NCBI GenBank assembly: GCA_031549195.1
Contig: JAVBQF010000001.1
Coordinates: 122,430 to 186,429, forward strand
Length of the DNA: 64,000 bases
Direction: 5' to 3'
Source of the DNA: JAVBQF01 sp031549195
GTDB taxonomy: Bacteria; Bacillota_I; Bacilli_A; RF39; UBA660
Of the stretch, positions 8,231 through 16,746 are shown one piece after another (within the stretch, counting starts at the first letter, position 1; every line of letters starts with the position of its first letter). Below the pieces are notes generated by a model. That model did not search any database. It was given only the letters and a program-made list of their open reading frames with translations, and was not told the origin of the DNA. A program made the translations under genes and the position numbers.

Positions 8231-11038
8231 ATGGATAAAATAATAATAAAAGGTGCAAGAGAAAATAATTTAAAGAATGTTGATTTGGAATTACCAAAGG
8301 ACAAGCTTATTGTAATGACAGGAGTTTCAGGTTCTGGTAAGTCAAGCTTAGCATTTGATACAATATATGCTGAAGGGCAAAGAAGATATGTTGAGTCATT
8401 AAGTGCCTATGCGAGACAATTTTTAGGTGGAACAGATAAACCTGATGTAGATTCTATTGAAGGATTGTCACCAGCAATAAGTATTGATCAAAAGACTACT
8501 AGTAAGAATCCTAGATCGACAGTTGGAACAGTAACTGAAATATATGATTACTTAAGACTTTTATATGCGAGGATAGGGATACCCTATTGTCCAGAACATC
8601 ATATTCCTATTTCTAGTCAAAGTGTTGAGGAAATGACGAATAAAATACTTGAATATCCAATTGACACAAGGTTAGTAATAATGGCTCCTGTTGTTCATGG
8701 TGAAAAAGGAACTCATAAGGATCTTTTAGACAAACTTAAAGCAGATGGGTATGCGAGAGTAAGAGTAAATGGGGAAATGCGTGATCTTTCTGAGGATATA
8801 ATACTTGATAAAAATGTAAAAGATAATATTGAAGTAATAATTGATAGACTGATTATTAAAGAAGATATTAGAGGAAGATTACACGAGTCTATAGAAACAG
8901 CAACAAAGCTTGCGAATGGAAAAGTAATAATAGATGTTACAGGAGATAAAGAAGTGGTTTTTTCTGAGGCTTTTGCTTGTCCACATTGTAATTTTTCATT
9001 ACCTGAACTTGAGCCAAGATTATTCAGCTTTAATGCTCCGTTCGGCGCTTGCCACGACTGTAAAGGTCTAGGAATTAAATTAACAATAGACGCTGATTTA
9101 GTAATACCTAACGATGAACTATCAATCTTTGAAGGATGTATTGTAACATTAAGTGATGATCAAGAAGGTATTTACTACAAGAGATTAGAGTCTGTGTGTG
9201 ATTATTATGACATAGATATGTATGCTCCTTTTAAGAGTTTAAAGAAAAAAGAGAAGGATATTGTCTTGTATGGGTCTCCAGATATAATTAGCTTTAAATA
9301 TGCTTCTAAAAGTGGGAATATCTTTAATCAAAAAGAAAAGTACGAAGGAATTATTAATAATTTACAAAGAAGATATATGGAAACATCTTCTGAATGGATA
9401 AGAGAATGGCTGGAAAACTATATGATAGAAACAGAATGTGAAACTTGTCATGGTGCAAGATTATCAGAAAATGTTTTAGCGGTTCTTGTAGGTAACAAAA
9501 ATATTCATGAAATGACTTGCCTAAGTATTAAGGATTTATTGGATTTTTTTGAAAAGCTTAAACTTACTCCTACGCAGTTAGAAATATCTAATCTATTAGT
9601 TAAAGAAATAAAAAATAGAGTTAACTTTTTAGTTAATGTAGGGCTTGATTATTTAACCCTTAATAGAATGGCAGGTACTTTATCTGGTGGAGAAGCACAA
9701 CGTATTAGACTTGCTACTCAAATTGGATCAAGACTCACAGGAGTACTTTATGTACTTGATGAACCAAGTATTGGGCTACATCAAAAAGACAATCAGAAAT
9801 TAATTAATGCTTTACTTGAAATGCGAGATTTAGGAAATACTTTAATAGTTGTTGAACATGATACAGATACAATGTTAGCGTGTGATTATCTTGTTGATAT
9901 TGGTCCAGGTGCAGGTGATGGTGGCGGGCAAATTATTGCCAAAGGAACACCACAAGAAGTAATGCAAGATGAAAATAGTATTACTGGACGCTATTTGAGT
10001 GGTAAAGAGCGCATTGAAGTTCCTACAAAGAGAAGAAAAGGCAACGGATTATTTATAGAGATAAAAGGAGCTAAAGAGAATAATTTAAAAAATATAGATG
10101 TAAAATTTCCACTTGGTACATTCACTTGTGTGACAGGTGTATCGGGATCTGGTAAATCAAGTTTGGTTATGGAAATTCTTTCAAAGGGAATTAGTTCTAA
10201 TCTTTATAAGACAAAGGACAAACCTGGAAAGCACAAAGCTATACTTGGTATGGATAATATTGATAAGATTGTTGAGATAACTCAAAATCCTATTGGTAGA
10301 ACACCAAGAAGTAATCCTGCAACATATACTGGAGTATTTGATGACATTAGAGAGTTATTTACTAATACTAAAGAAGCTAAGATGCATGGCTTTGGTAAAA
10401 ATAGATTTTCTTTTAATGTAAAGGGTGGAAGATGTGAAGCATGTAGGGGTGATGGTGTAAAAAAAATAGAGATGCACTTTTTGCCTGATGTATATATACC
10501 TTGTGAAGTTTGCCATGGTAGTAGATATAATAGTGAGACTTTAAACATAAGATATAGGGAAAAGAACATTGCTGACATACTTAACATGAGAGTAGCAGAA
10601 GGTTTGGACTTTTTTGAGAATGTACCTAAAATAAAGACAAAATTACAAGTATTATTCGACGTTGGACTTGGATATATAAAACTTGGGCAAAGTGCAACAA
10701 CATTATCAGGTGGAGAAGCAGGGAGAGTTAAACTAGCAAAAGAGTTGCAAAGAAGACCAACTGGTAAAACACTGTTCATTATGGATGAACCAACAACAGG
10801 ACTTCATTCTGCTGATATTAAAAAGCTACTTGCTATTATACAAAGAATTGTGGACAATAGTGATACAGTAATTGTTATAGAACATAATTTGGATATGATT
10901 AAAACAGCAGATTATATAATAGATATCGGACCAAATGGCGGAGATTTAGGCGGACAAGTAATTGCTAAAGGTACTCCAGAAGAAGTTGTTAAAGTAAAGA
11001 GTTCATATACAGGAGAATTTCTTAAAAAAGTTCTTTAG
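8231..11038 (+). CDS. uvrA: Excinuclease ABC subunit A
   Basis: The 935-residue protein is a tandem ABC ATPase that scans DNA for damage and loads UvrB. The first Walker A is GVSGSGKSS near residue 31 and the second lies in the C-terminal half with the same sequence. Two signature motifs (LSGGEAQR and LSGGEAGRVK) and two Walker B/DEP motifs are present. Zinc sites are visible as CPHC...CHDC, CETC and CEAC...CEVC. ATG 8231 is preferred to the in-frame GTG at 8222, because AGGTGGAAG sits 5-10 bp before it. It is separated from uvrB by the lipase and radical SAM genes, and a membrane protein follows after 8 bp. Confidence 0.97.
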   Translation: MDKIIIKGARENNLKNVDLELPKDKLIVMTGVSGSGKSSLAFDTIYAEGQRRYVESLSAYARQFLGGTDKPDVDSIEGLSPAISIDQKTTSKNPRSTVGTVTEIYDYLRLLYARIGIPYCPEHHIPISSQSVEEMTNKILEYPIDTRLVIMAPVVHGEKGTHKDLLDKLKADGYARVRVNGEMRDLSEDIILDKNVKDNIEVIIDRLIIKEDIRGRLHESIETATKLANGKVIIDVTGDKEVVFSEAFACPHCNFSLPELEPRLFSFNAPFGACHDCKGLGIKLTIDADLVIPNDELSIFEGCIVTLSDDQEGIYYKRLESVCDYYDIDMYAPFKSLKKKEKDIVLYGSPDIISFKYASKSGNIFNQKEKYEGIINNLQRRYMETSSEWIREWLENYMIETECETCHGARLSENVLAVLVGNKNIHEMTCLSIKDLLDFFEKLKLTPTQLEISNLLVKEIKNRVNFLVNVGLDYLTLNRMAGTLSGGEAQRIRLATQIGSRLTGVLYVLDEPSIGLHQKDNQKLINALLEMRDLGNTLIVVEHDTDTMLACDYLVDIGPGAGDGGGQIIAKGTPQEVMQDENSITGRYLSGKERIEVPTKRRKGNGLFIEIKGAKENNLKNIDVKFPLGTFTCVTGVSGSGKSSLVMEILSKGISSNLYKTKDKPGKHKAILGMDNIDKIVEITQNPIGRTPRSNPATYTGVFDDIRELFTNTKEAKMHGFGKNRFSFNVKGGRCEACRGDGVKKIEMHFLPDVYIPCEVCHGSRYNSETLNIRYREKNIADILNMRVAEGLDFFENVPKIKTKLQVLFDVGLGYIKLGQSATTLSGGEAGRVKLAKELQRRPTGKTLFIMDEPTTGLHSADIKKLLAIIQRIVDNSDTVIVIEHNLDMIKTADYIIDIGPNGGDLGGQVIAKGTPEEVVKVKSSYTGEFLKKVL

Positions 11039-11046
11039 GAGGAAAA

Positions 11047-11472
11047 ATGAATACTTATACAATGAGAGATAATAAAAGGTATAAAGTTATTAAAGTAATA
11101 GAAGGGTTTATATGTCTATTAAGTTATCTGATTACCTTTCTTATTGTACAGTATTTTTTTAATATCTTAATAATTAAGTCTGAATATAAAGTTTTTTATT
11201 TAATGCTAACTCCTGTACTTGTATATACTTTAAATAAAACTTTGGCAAAAATAATATTGGATTTTACTATTCCAATAACGGCAATTACATTTGGGCTCTT
11301 CTATTTTTTCATAAATGCTGTTATTATTAAATTGGTAGGGTTAATATTGCATAGTAAAGTTGATTTGATAAGTTTTTGGAAAATATTCTTATTATCAATA
11401 TTAATATCATCCATTAACTTATTAATAGAATTAGTACTTATAAAACCATTTGTTAGGAGGATGAAGCAATGA
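11047..11472 (+). CDS. Hypothetical four-TM membrane protein
   Basis: The 141-residue protein is very hydrophobic, with about four predicted membrane helices and basic ends (MRDNKRYK at the start, KPFVRRMKQ at the end). I do not recognise a family. It starts 8 bp after uvrA with an AGGAGG site and overlaps the lgt start by four bases (ATGA), so it is translationally coupled to lgt. Firmicutes often have small membrane genes between uvrA and lgt. No catalytic motif is visible. Confidence 0.75.
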   Translation: MNTYTMRDNKRYKVIKVIEGFICLLSYLITFLIVQYFFNILIIKSEYKVFYLMLTPVLVYTLNKTLAKIILDFTIPITAITFGLFYFFINAVIIKLVGLILHSKVDLISFWKIFLLSILISSINLLIELVLIKPFVRRMKQ

Positions 11473-12284
11473 ATAGAGTTTTGCTTGATTTAGGATTTAT
11501 ACAAATATACTGGTATTCAATAATGATAATTTTGGGAGTATTTGTAGGTATGGCTTTTGCGTATCGTGAAGTCAAAAGACAAAATATAAATGAAGACTTT
11601 TTTATTAATTTAGTATTTTATACAATAATATTTGCAGTCATAGGAGCAAGACTTTATTATGTAGTATTTAACTGGGATTATTATAGTAAAAATTTCATTG
11701 AAATATTTGAGATATGGAATGGTGGACTTGCGATACACGGTGGAATTTTATTTGGTACTATTTTCTTAGTTATATATACAAAAAGGTTTAAGATGCCTGT
11801 ATTTAAATTAATGGATATATGCGCAGTTGGATTAATTATAGGACAAGCAATTGGAAGGTGGGGTAATTTCTTTAATGGCGAAGCGTATGGTGCAATAACG
11901 ACAAAAGCGGCATTACTTGCAAATCATATACCAGAATTTATTGCTGATGGAATGTATATAAATGGTAATTATTATCAACCAACATTTTTATATGAGTCAA
12001 TTTGGAATGTTGTTGGGTTTATTGTTCTATTGGTTGTAAGAAAGAGTTTTAGATATTTAAAAAATGGTCAACTAACTGGAATTTATTTGATGTGGTATTC
12101 TGTTGGAAGATTTTTTATCGAAGGAATGCGTGGAGATAGTTTAATGTTAGGAGACTTTAGAGTAGCTCAAATAATATCTGTTATTTTATTTGTAGTAGGA
12201 TTGATAATGTTTATATATAAGCTAAGAAAGCCAAGGTTTGAAGATTTATATAGAGAGGAGAATCAAAATGAAATTGCGTACTAG
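11469..12284 (+). CDS. lgt: Prolipoprotein diacylglyceryl transferase
   Basis: The 271-residue membrane enzyme moves diacylglycerol from phosphatidylglycerol to the lipobox Cys of prelipoproteins. The family signature GRWGNFFNGEAYG is present in the middle of the protein, with IHGGILFG before it and YQPTFLYESIWN and GRFFIEGMRGDSL after it. Seven membrane segments are expected. Its presence shows that the organism makes lipoproteins. It overlaps the upstream gene by four bases and overlaps trxB by 17 bases, a coupled arrangement common in Bacilli. Confidence 0.96.
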   Translation: MNRVLLDLGFIQIYWYSIMIILGVFVGMAFAYREVKRQNINEDFFINLVFYTIIFAVIGARLYYVVFNWDYYSKNFIEIFEIWNGGLAIHGGILFGTIFLVIYTKRFKMPVFKLMDICAVGLIIGQAIGRWGNFFNGEAYGAITTKAALLANHIPEFIADGMYINGNYYQPTFLYESIWNVVGFIVLLVVRKSFRYLKNGQLTGIYLMWYSVGRFFIEGMRGDSLMLGDFRVAQIISVILFVVGLIMFIYKLRKPRFEDLYREENQNEIAY

Positions 12285-13185
12285 TGTAGCGATAATAGGT
12301 GCTGGTGTTGCAGGAATGACAGCAGCAATATATCTTAAAAGGGCTGGTATTGACTGTATTGTTATAGAGAATGTTTCTCCAGGAGGTCAAATATTAAAGG
12401 CATTTAAGGTAGAAAACTATCCTGGATTTATGCAAATATCTGGAACTGAACTATCAAATAATATGTTTGATCAAATAAAAAGGTTAGATGTTCAATATAA
12501 AAAAGATGAAGTTATAAAAATAGAATCTAAGAAAAAAAAGAAAATAACCTTGAAGTCTAATGATACTATCGAATGTGAAAAAATAATAATAGCAACTGGT
12601 AGAAAACCTAAGAAGTTAAATGTTCCAAATTTAAATAAATTTCTTGGTAAAGGAGTAAGTTATTGTGCAACTTGTGATGGAAGATTTTTTAAAGACCAAG
12701 ATGTTGTTGTTGTTGGTGGAAGTAATAGTGCTTTAGAAGAAGCGATATATTTATCTAATATTTGTAAAACGGTTACAATAATTCACAGAAGAGATACTTT
12801 TAGGGCAGATAAATATTATCAGGATGAAATATCAAAAATAGATAATATAAAGGTTAAATACAATGCACATTTAAAAGAGCTTGTTAGTGACGGGATAAAA
12901 CTTTCAAGTTTGATTATAGAATATAACAATGGTGAAATAGAGGAATTGGAAATAACTGGTTGTTTTTCGTCGATTGGATATGAACCTAATTCAGAATTGT
13001 TCGACAGTATAGTGAAGCTTGATGATGAGGGTTATATAAAGGTAGATAAAAATTATATGACAAATGTAGACGGAATATATGCGTCAGGAGACATTGTAAA
13101 GAAAGATTCATACCTCCTTATTACAGCCATGAATGATGCAGTTGTGGCAAGCGCTAGTTGTATTGCAAAACTATCAGAGAAATAA
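12268..13185 (+). CDS. trxB: Thioredoxin-disulfide reductase
   Basis: The 305-residue flavoprotein reduces thioredoxin with NADPH. The FAD-binding GAGVAGMTAA motif is near the N-terminus. The redox pair CATC spans residues 133-136. GGSNSALEEA followed by HRRDTFRADK matches the NADPH-binding motif with its basic residues. GIYASGDI is the C-terminal FAD motif. Start ATG 12268 follows GAGAGGAG; the longer frame from 12238 has no site. No thioredoxin gene is present in the window. No strong terminator follows, and a new promoter for secE overlaps its stop. Confidence 0.95.
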   Translation: MKLRTSVAIIGAGVAGMTAAIYLKRAGIDCIVIENVSPGGQILKAFKVENYPGFMQISGTELSNNMFDQIKRLDVQYKKDEVIKIESKKKKKITLKSNDTIECEKIIIATGRKPKKLNVPNLNKFLGKGVSYCATCDGRFFKDQDVVVVGGSNSALEEAIYLSNICKTVTIIHRRDTFRADKYYQDEISKIDNIKVKYNAHLKELVSDGIKLSSLIIEYNNGEIEELEITGCFSSIGYEPNSELFDSIVKLDDEGYIKVDKNYMTNVDGIYASGDIVKKDSYLLITAMNDAVVASASCIAKLSEK

Positions 13186-13214
13186 TTGACAAATACGCTA
13201 TCTTGTGTTATTTT
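13186..13214 (+). promoter_or_regulatory. Promoter of secE-nusG
   Basis: TTGACA (13186-13191), a 17-bp spacer and TATTTT (13209-13214), directly at the end of trxB and about 50 bp before secE. Confidence 0.6.
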
Positions 13215-13264
13215 ATATCTAGCACGAAATAGTGTTTTTATTTTGGAAAAATGAGGTGGGCTTT

Positions 13265-13600
13265 ATGGCGATTAAAGAAAAAGTAAAAGAAACTAAAAAC
13301 TATATAAAAGATGTTGAAATAGTTGAACCAGAAAAGAAAAAAGATAATGGTAAAAAAATGAAAGAAACAAAGAAAGATAATAAGAAAAAAGATGTTAAAA
13401 AGTCTAGTAAAAGAGGCTTCTTTGGTAGCATAAAAGATTGGTTTAAATCGGTTTTAAAGGAACTTAAGAATGTTAAGTGGCCAAGTAAAAAAGAAATGAT
13501 AAAAAACTCTATTGCAACAATAGTATTTATTCTATTCTTTGCAGCATTCTTCTTAATAGTTGAAGTTGCTGTTTCATTCTTACTAGAGTACTTTGGATAA
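13265..13600 (+). CDS. secE: Preprotein translocase subunit SecE
   Basis: The 111-residue protein has the single-helix SecE core. The amphipathic segment SVLKELKNVKWPSKKEM is followed by one membrane helix. It is a core part of the SecYEG channel. About 60 extra N-terminal residues are rich in Lys and Asp/Glu, longer than the roughly 60-residue SecE of many Firmicutes. ATG 13265 follows AGGTGGG; the longer frame from 13232 lacks a site. nusG follows after 15 bp, the usual order. Confidence 0.95.
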   Translation: MAIKEKVKETKNYIKDVEIVEPEKKKDNGKKMKETKKDNKKKDVKKSSKRGFFGSIKDWFKSVLKELKNVKWPSKKEMIKNSIATIVFILFFAAFFLIVEVAVSFLLEYFG

Positions 13601-13615
13601 TAGGGGGATTAATAA

Positions 13616-14152
13616 ATGGATAAACAATGGTATGTAGTTAATACTTATTCAGGACACGAGAACAAAGTTAAAGAAAAATTAGAGATGAGAGCTAATTCTA
13701 TGGATATGCAAGAATTTATCTTTAGAGTAATTGTTCCTGAGCAAAAGGAAGTAGAAGTTAAAGATGGGACAACAAAAGAAAAAGTTAAAAAGATGTTCCC
13801 TGGATATATATTAGTTGAAATGATAATGAGTGATGAGGCATGGTTTGTTGTAAGAAATACACCAGGAGTAACTGGATTTATTGGATCTAGTGGTAAGGGG
13901 GCTAAACCTACTGCATTACAACCTTATGAAGTAGATACAATTCTAAGAAATATGGGAATGAGTAGACTAGATGTTAACAAAGAATTAGAAGTTGGAACAA
14001 AGGTAAAGATTGTTGGTGGAGCATTTACAGGAATGTATGGTACAATTGATAATGTAGATCTAGACAATCAAAAGTTAATACTTAATGTTGATTTGTTTGG
14101 TCAAGTTACATCAATAGAAGTAGAATTAAATCAAGTTGAAATTGCTAATTAA
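13616..14152 (+). CDS. nusG: Transcription elongation/termination factor NusG
   Basis: The 178-residue protein has the N-terminal NGN domain, starting WYVVNTYSGHENKVKEKL and including FPGYILVEM and NTPGVTGFIG. The C-terminal KOW domain is seen as GTKVKIVGGAFTGMYGTI. It binds RNA polymerase and influences pausing, termination and coupling with ribosomes. It follows secE directly, and a GGGGGATT site precedes the start. An orphan gene begins 11 bp after its stop, where rplK would normally follow. Confidence 0.97.
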   Translation: MDKQWYVVNTYSGHENKVKEKLEMRANSMDMQEFIFRVIVPEQKEVEVKDGTTKEKVKKMFPGYILVEMIMSDEAWFVVRNTPGVTGFIGSSGKGAKPTALQPYEVDTILRNMGMSRLDVNKELEVGTKVKIVGGAFTGMYGTIDNVDLDNQKLILNVDLFGQVTSIEVELNQVEIAN

Positions 14153-14163
14153 GGGGTGATTTT

Positions 14164-15204
14164 ATGGGAATACTCAATGAAATATCAATAAATCATTATA
14201 TTGCAATTAAGAAAAATGCAAGAACTCTGTATGGTTTGTATAGTTCGTTGCCCGTTAAAGAACAAGAAGACTTTTTAAAACCAGAAAATATATTAGAATA
14301 TTTAAGTACAGGTTTAGAATCAATAGAGACACAAATACTTTTAACAACATTAATGATTCCTGATACTTTTGAATTATTGGAATTATCTGGTGATGAATTG
14401 TTAAAAAGGCTTACTGAAATTGCTGCTGAAAAAGGGCTGAATGAAGCGGTTGCTAGGGCTAGATATGAGGAGCTTACACATTTTAAGACTGTAGAGTTAA
14501 TTGATAATGGAACCTTGGAGCCCATGTATGAAGATAGTCCTTTAAATGCTGAATCTAGCGTTCAAGATGATGAATATGAAAGATTAAAGGATGTAGAGTA
14601 TGTTAAACTAAAAAGAGATCTTTATATTAAGGCAGACTTTTTTAGGAGACTATCAATGGATGATAAGTGGAGACTTTTAAGATCAATAGAAATAGATCAA
14701 GATGGAGTTTTTATTCACAGAGATGAAGAAACCCCAGTTCATAGAATTATTAGTGAATATATGAGGAAAACGGCATTAAAGCAAGATCCAACAGATGTTT
14801 TTAATAGTGAAAGGATTATGTTTGGATTTGCTAATAATAGTGCAAATATGATTACACTTGCTTCACTTTTTGTCCCAAATGATGGGGAGTTTTTTGAAAC
14901 TATGCAAAGAAATGACCGTGATATGGAAAAGACAGCAGCAGAATATCAAATTCCAATTGGTTTGGCTCAATTCAAGGCAGGAGAAATTAAAAGACAAAAC
15001 ACTGTGGAACTAGAGACAAGTGGAATATTGAAACCAGTATATAAAGGAAATAAATGGTTTGAAGCAGCACAAATAAAATCAACTACTATTGATAGTCCAG
15101 AAATTACAGAAGTCAAAAGTTATATAGAAGATGTTAGCTTCAGACAAATCCAGGGTATTCTTGAGAAAGCATTCCCACCTAAGAGTGAAGTTAAAACCGT
15201 TTAA
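14164..15204 (+). CDS. Orphan protein with two IrrE-like repeats
   Basis: I do not recognise a named family for this 346-residue protein, and no signal peptide or membrane segment is seen. It contains an internal duplication. Residues about 56-122 and 227-293 align, with TTLMIP/ASLFVP, an acidic helix, AAE plus a helix, TVEL in both, and GTLEPMY/GILKPVY. The pattern of a P-ending strand-helix and then a helix resembling AAEYQIPIGLAQFK recalls the C-terminal half of ImmA/IrrE proteins. The HExxH zinc motif is missing from both copies. The gene starts 11 bp after nusG with AAGGGGTGAT, so it belongs to the secE-nusG transcript. The IrrE link is inference from pattern only. Confidence 0.65.
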   Translation: MGILNEISINHYIAIKKNARTLYGLYSSLPVKEQEDFLKPENILEYLSTGLESIETQILLTTLMIPDTFELLELSGDELLKRLTEIAAEKGLNEAVARARYEELTHFKTVELIDNGTLEPMYEDSPLNAESSVQDDEYERLKDVEYVKLKRDLYIKADFFRRLSMDDKWRLLRSIEIDQDGVFIHRDEETPVHRIISEYMRKTALKQDPTDVFNSERIMFGFANNSANMITLASLFVPNDGEFFETMQRNDRDMEKTAAEYQIPIGLAQFKAGEIKRQNTVELETSGILKPVYKGNKWFEAAQIKSTTIDSPEITEVKSYIEDVSFRQIQGILEKAFPPKSEVKTV

Positions 15205-15219
15205 ACATATAATATACTA

Positions 15220-15248
15220 TTGCAATTTATAAACAATAATGTTATTAT
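15220..15248 (+). promoter_or_regulatory. Promoter of rplK-rplA
   Basis: TTGCAA (15220-15225), a 17-bp spacer and TATTAT (15243-15248), placed before the L1-type leader element. Confidence 0.55.
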
Positions 15249-15281
15249 TTAATGGCTATATTTAATTGATATAGATTATTA

Positions 15282-15322
15282 GTGGGAGGCAGAGCCTAAG
15301 CGGACAAAGCTATTTGTACCAC
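15282..15322 (+). promoter_or_regulatory. Putative L1-binding leader element, copy 1
   Basis: GTGGGAGG (15282-15289) and TACCAC (15317-15322) can close a stem (AGTGG with CCACT) around an asymmetric G-rich loop. The same elements recur before rplA. This matches the known style of L1 autoregulatory sites in L11-L1 operon mRNAs. Binding by L1 is inference. Confidence 0.55.
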
Positions 15323-15361
15323 TCGCGAAAACGTAAAAAAAATTTATAGGAGGTGTTTTTC

Positions 15362-15787
15362 GTGGCAAGAGAAGTTGTTAGAAAAGTAAAATTACAAATT
15401 CAAGCTGGAAAAGCGACACCAGCTCCACCAGTTGGAACAGTGTTGGGACCAGCAGGAATCAATTTGCAAGAATTCTGTACAAGATATAATGATGCAACTA
15501 GAGAAAAAATGGGAGATGTATTACCGGTTGAAATTTCAATCTATGATGATAGAAGCTTTGATTTCGTAATTAAGACTCCACCAGTAGCATTCTTACTTAA
15601 GAAATATGCAAAAGTTGATAAAGGTTCAGTTAAAGGTTCAAAAGAACCAGTTGGATCAATTACTAAAGCTCAACTAAAAGAAATAGCTGAGACGAAGTTA
15701 CCAGATGTAAATGCATACACGGTTGAAGAAGCTATGAAGATAGTCGAAGGTACTGCTCGTAATATGGGTATTACTATTACAGAATAA
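15362..15787 (+). CDS. rplK: 50S ribosomal protein L11
   Basis: The product is 141 residues, the standard length. The start is GTG at 15362, 7 bp after AGGAGGT, giving VAREVVRKVKLQIQAGKATPAPPVG with the conserved LQIQAGKATPAPPVG region. GPAGINLQEFC and the C-terminal RNA-binding VEGTARNMGI motif are present. L11 forms the GTPase-associated centre with 23S rRNA and is needed for stringent-response activation of Rel proteins. It precedes rplA, with a second leader-like element between them. Confidence 0.97.
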   Translation: MAREVVRKVKLQIQAGKATPAPPVGTVLGPAGINLQEFCTRYNDATREKMGDVLPVEISIYDDRSFDFVIKTPPVAFLLKKYAKVDKGSVKGSKEPVGSITKAQLKEIAETKLPDVNAYTVEEAMKIVEGTARNMGITITE

Positions 15788-15831
15788 TAAATTTAAAAAT
15801 AATTAATTAAACATATAGGTATATTACCTAT

Positions 15832-15866
15832 GTGGGAGGATGTCCGCACAATCCGCTACATACCAC
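15832..15866 (+). promoter_or_regulatory. Putative L1-binding element, copy 2 (before rplA)
   Basis: TATGTGG (15830-15836) pairs with CCACATA, enclosing GGAGG, CCGC and ACATACC elements. It shares GTGGGAGG and TACCAC with the copy upstream of rplK. It lies just before the AAGGAGG site of rplA, where bound L1 could block initiation. Confidence 0.55.
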
Positions 15867-15884
15867 ATAAGGAGGAATTAAAAA

Positions 15885-16583
15885 ATGAAAAAAAGAGGAA
15901 AGAAATATTTAGATGCTATTGCTAAAGTAGATAGAACAAAAGCATATACTAAAGAAGAAGCTGTTAAATTAGCTAAAGAAACTTCTGTTAGTAAATTTGC
16001 TGCGTCGGTTGAAGTTGCAGTTAGATTAAATCTAGATACTAAGAAATCTGATCAACAATTAAGAGGAGCTATAGTGTTGCCAAACGGTACAGGTAAAACT
16101 AAAAGAGTGCTAGTTGTTGCTAAAGGTGACAATGCTAAAAAAGCAGAAGTAGCTGGAGCTGATTATGTTGGAGATGTTGAATTACTTGAAAAAATCGAAA
16201 AAGAAAATTGGTTTGAATTCGATGTAATGATAGCAACACCAGATATGATGCCACTTCTTGGTAAACTAGGTAAAGTATTAGGGCCAAAAGGTTTAATGCC
16301 AAATCCTAAGACTGGAACTGTTACTACAGATGTTACTAAAGCAGTAAATGATGTAAAAGCAGGAAGAGTAGAATATAGAACTGATACATTTGGTAATGTT
16401 CATGGAATTATAGGGAATACTACTTTTAGTGAAGAAGCTTTGCTTGAGAACTTAGAAGCATTTATGTCTGTAATAGTAAAAGCAAAACCATCTACAGTAA
16501 AAGGTGATTACATCAAAAATATTTCAGTAGCTACTACTATGGGTCCTGGAATTAAGATAATTTCAAATTCTTTTGACAAATAG
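15885..16583 (+). CDS. rplA: 50S ribosomal protein L1
   Basis: The 232-residue protein matches L1 in length and motifs. [20 protein letters not shown], then [21 protein letters not shown] in domain II, and a C-terminal MGPGIKI are visible. L1 forms the mobile stalk that helps release deacylated tRNA from the E site, and it also represses its own operon. It starts after AAGGAGGAATT. The -35 element of the rplJ promoter overlaps its last codons. Confidence 0.97.
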   Translation: MKKRGKKYLDAIAKVDRTKAYTKEEAVKLAKETSVSKFAASVEVAVRLNLDTKKSDQQLRGAIVLPNGTGKTKRVLVVAKGDNAKKAEVAGADYVGDVELLEKIEKENWFEFDVMIATPDMMPLLGKLGKVLGPKGLMPNPKTGTVTTDVTKAVNDVKAGRVEYRTDTFGNVHGIIGNTTFSEEALLENLEAFMSVIVKAKPSTVKGDYIKNISVATTMGPGIKIISNSFDK

Positions 16584-16601
16584 TATGAGTTAATATATAA
16601 T
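16573..16601 (+). promoter_or_regulatory. Consensus promoter of rplJ-rplL
   Basis: TTGACA (16573-16578), exactly 17 bp, TATAAT (16596-16601). It is a perfect match to the sigma-70 consensus. The -35 element lies within the last rplA codons and stop. Confidence 0.85.
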
Positions 16602-16609
16602 ACAATTAA

Positions 16610-16711
16610 TTTGTTGGTGCCATAGACAGTAGGTATAAAAGTAAATCCTACCGAGGAACTATCTTAATAAAGATAATTTTTGGAGTCTCTATGCATCATA
16701 GGGGCTTTTTT
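16610..16711 (+). ncRNA. L10 leader (rplJ leader RNA)
   Basis: The 5' leader of rplJ has the features of the L10(L12) binding leader. Elements include GGTGCCATAGACAGTAGGT, a complementary CCTACCGAGGAACTATC, and a downstream hairpin. L10 complexed with L7/L12 binds such leaders to repress its own operon. The leader ends in a terminator hairpin (16684-16711), so control may be by attenuation as well as translation. Confidence 0.75.
16684..16711 (+). terminator. Terminator/attenuator in the rplJ leader
   Basis: AGTCTCTATG (16684-16693) pairs through 10 positions, including G-U pairs, with CATAGGGGCT (16697-16706), followed by a T run. It lies 35 bp before the rplJ start, within the leader. Confidence 0.75.
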
Positions 16712-16746
16712 AAGGCCTTAATAAATAAATTTAAGGAGGTGTATTT

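Noticed and set aside
10282..10779. Long minus-strand open frame (165 codons) inside uvrA
   Set aside because: It mirrors the uvrA coding strand, has no ribosome binding site, and its product is low-complexity Leu/Ser/Pro-rich, as expected for an antisense shadow.
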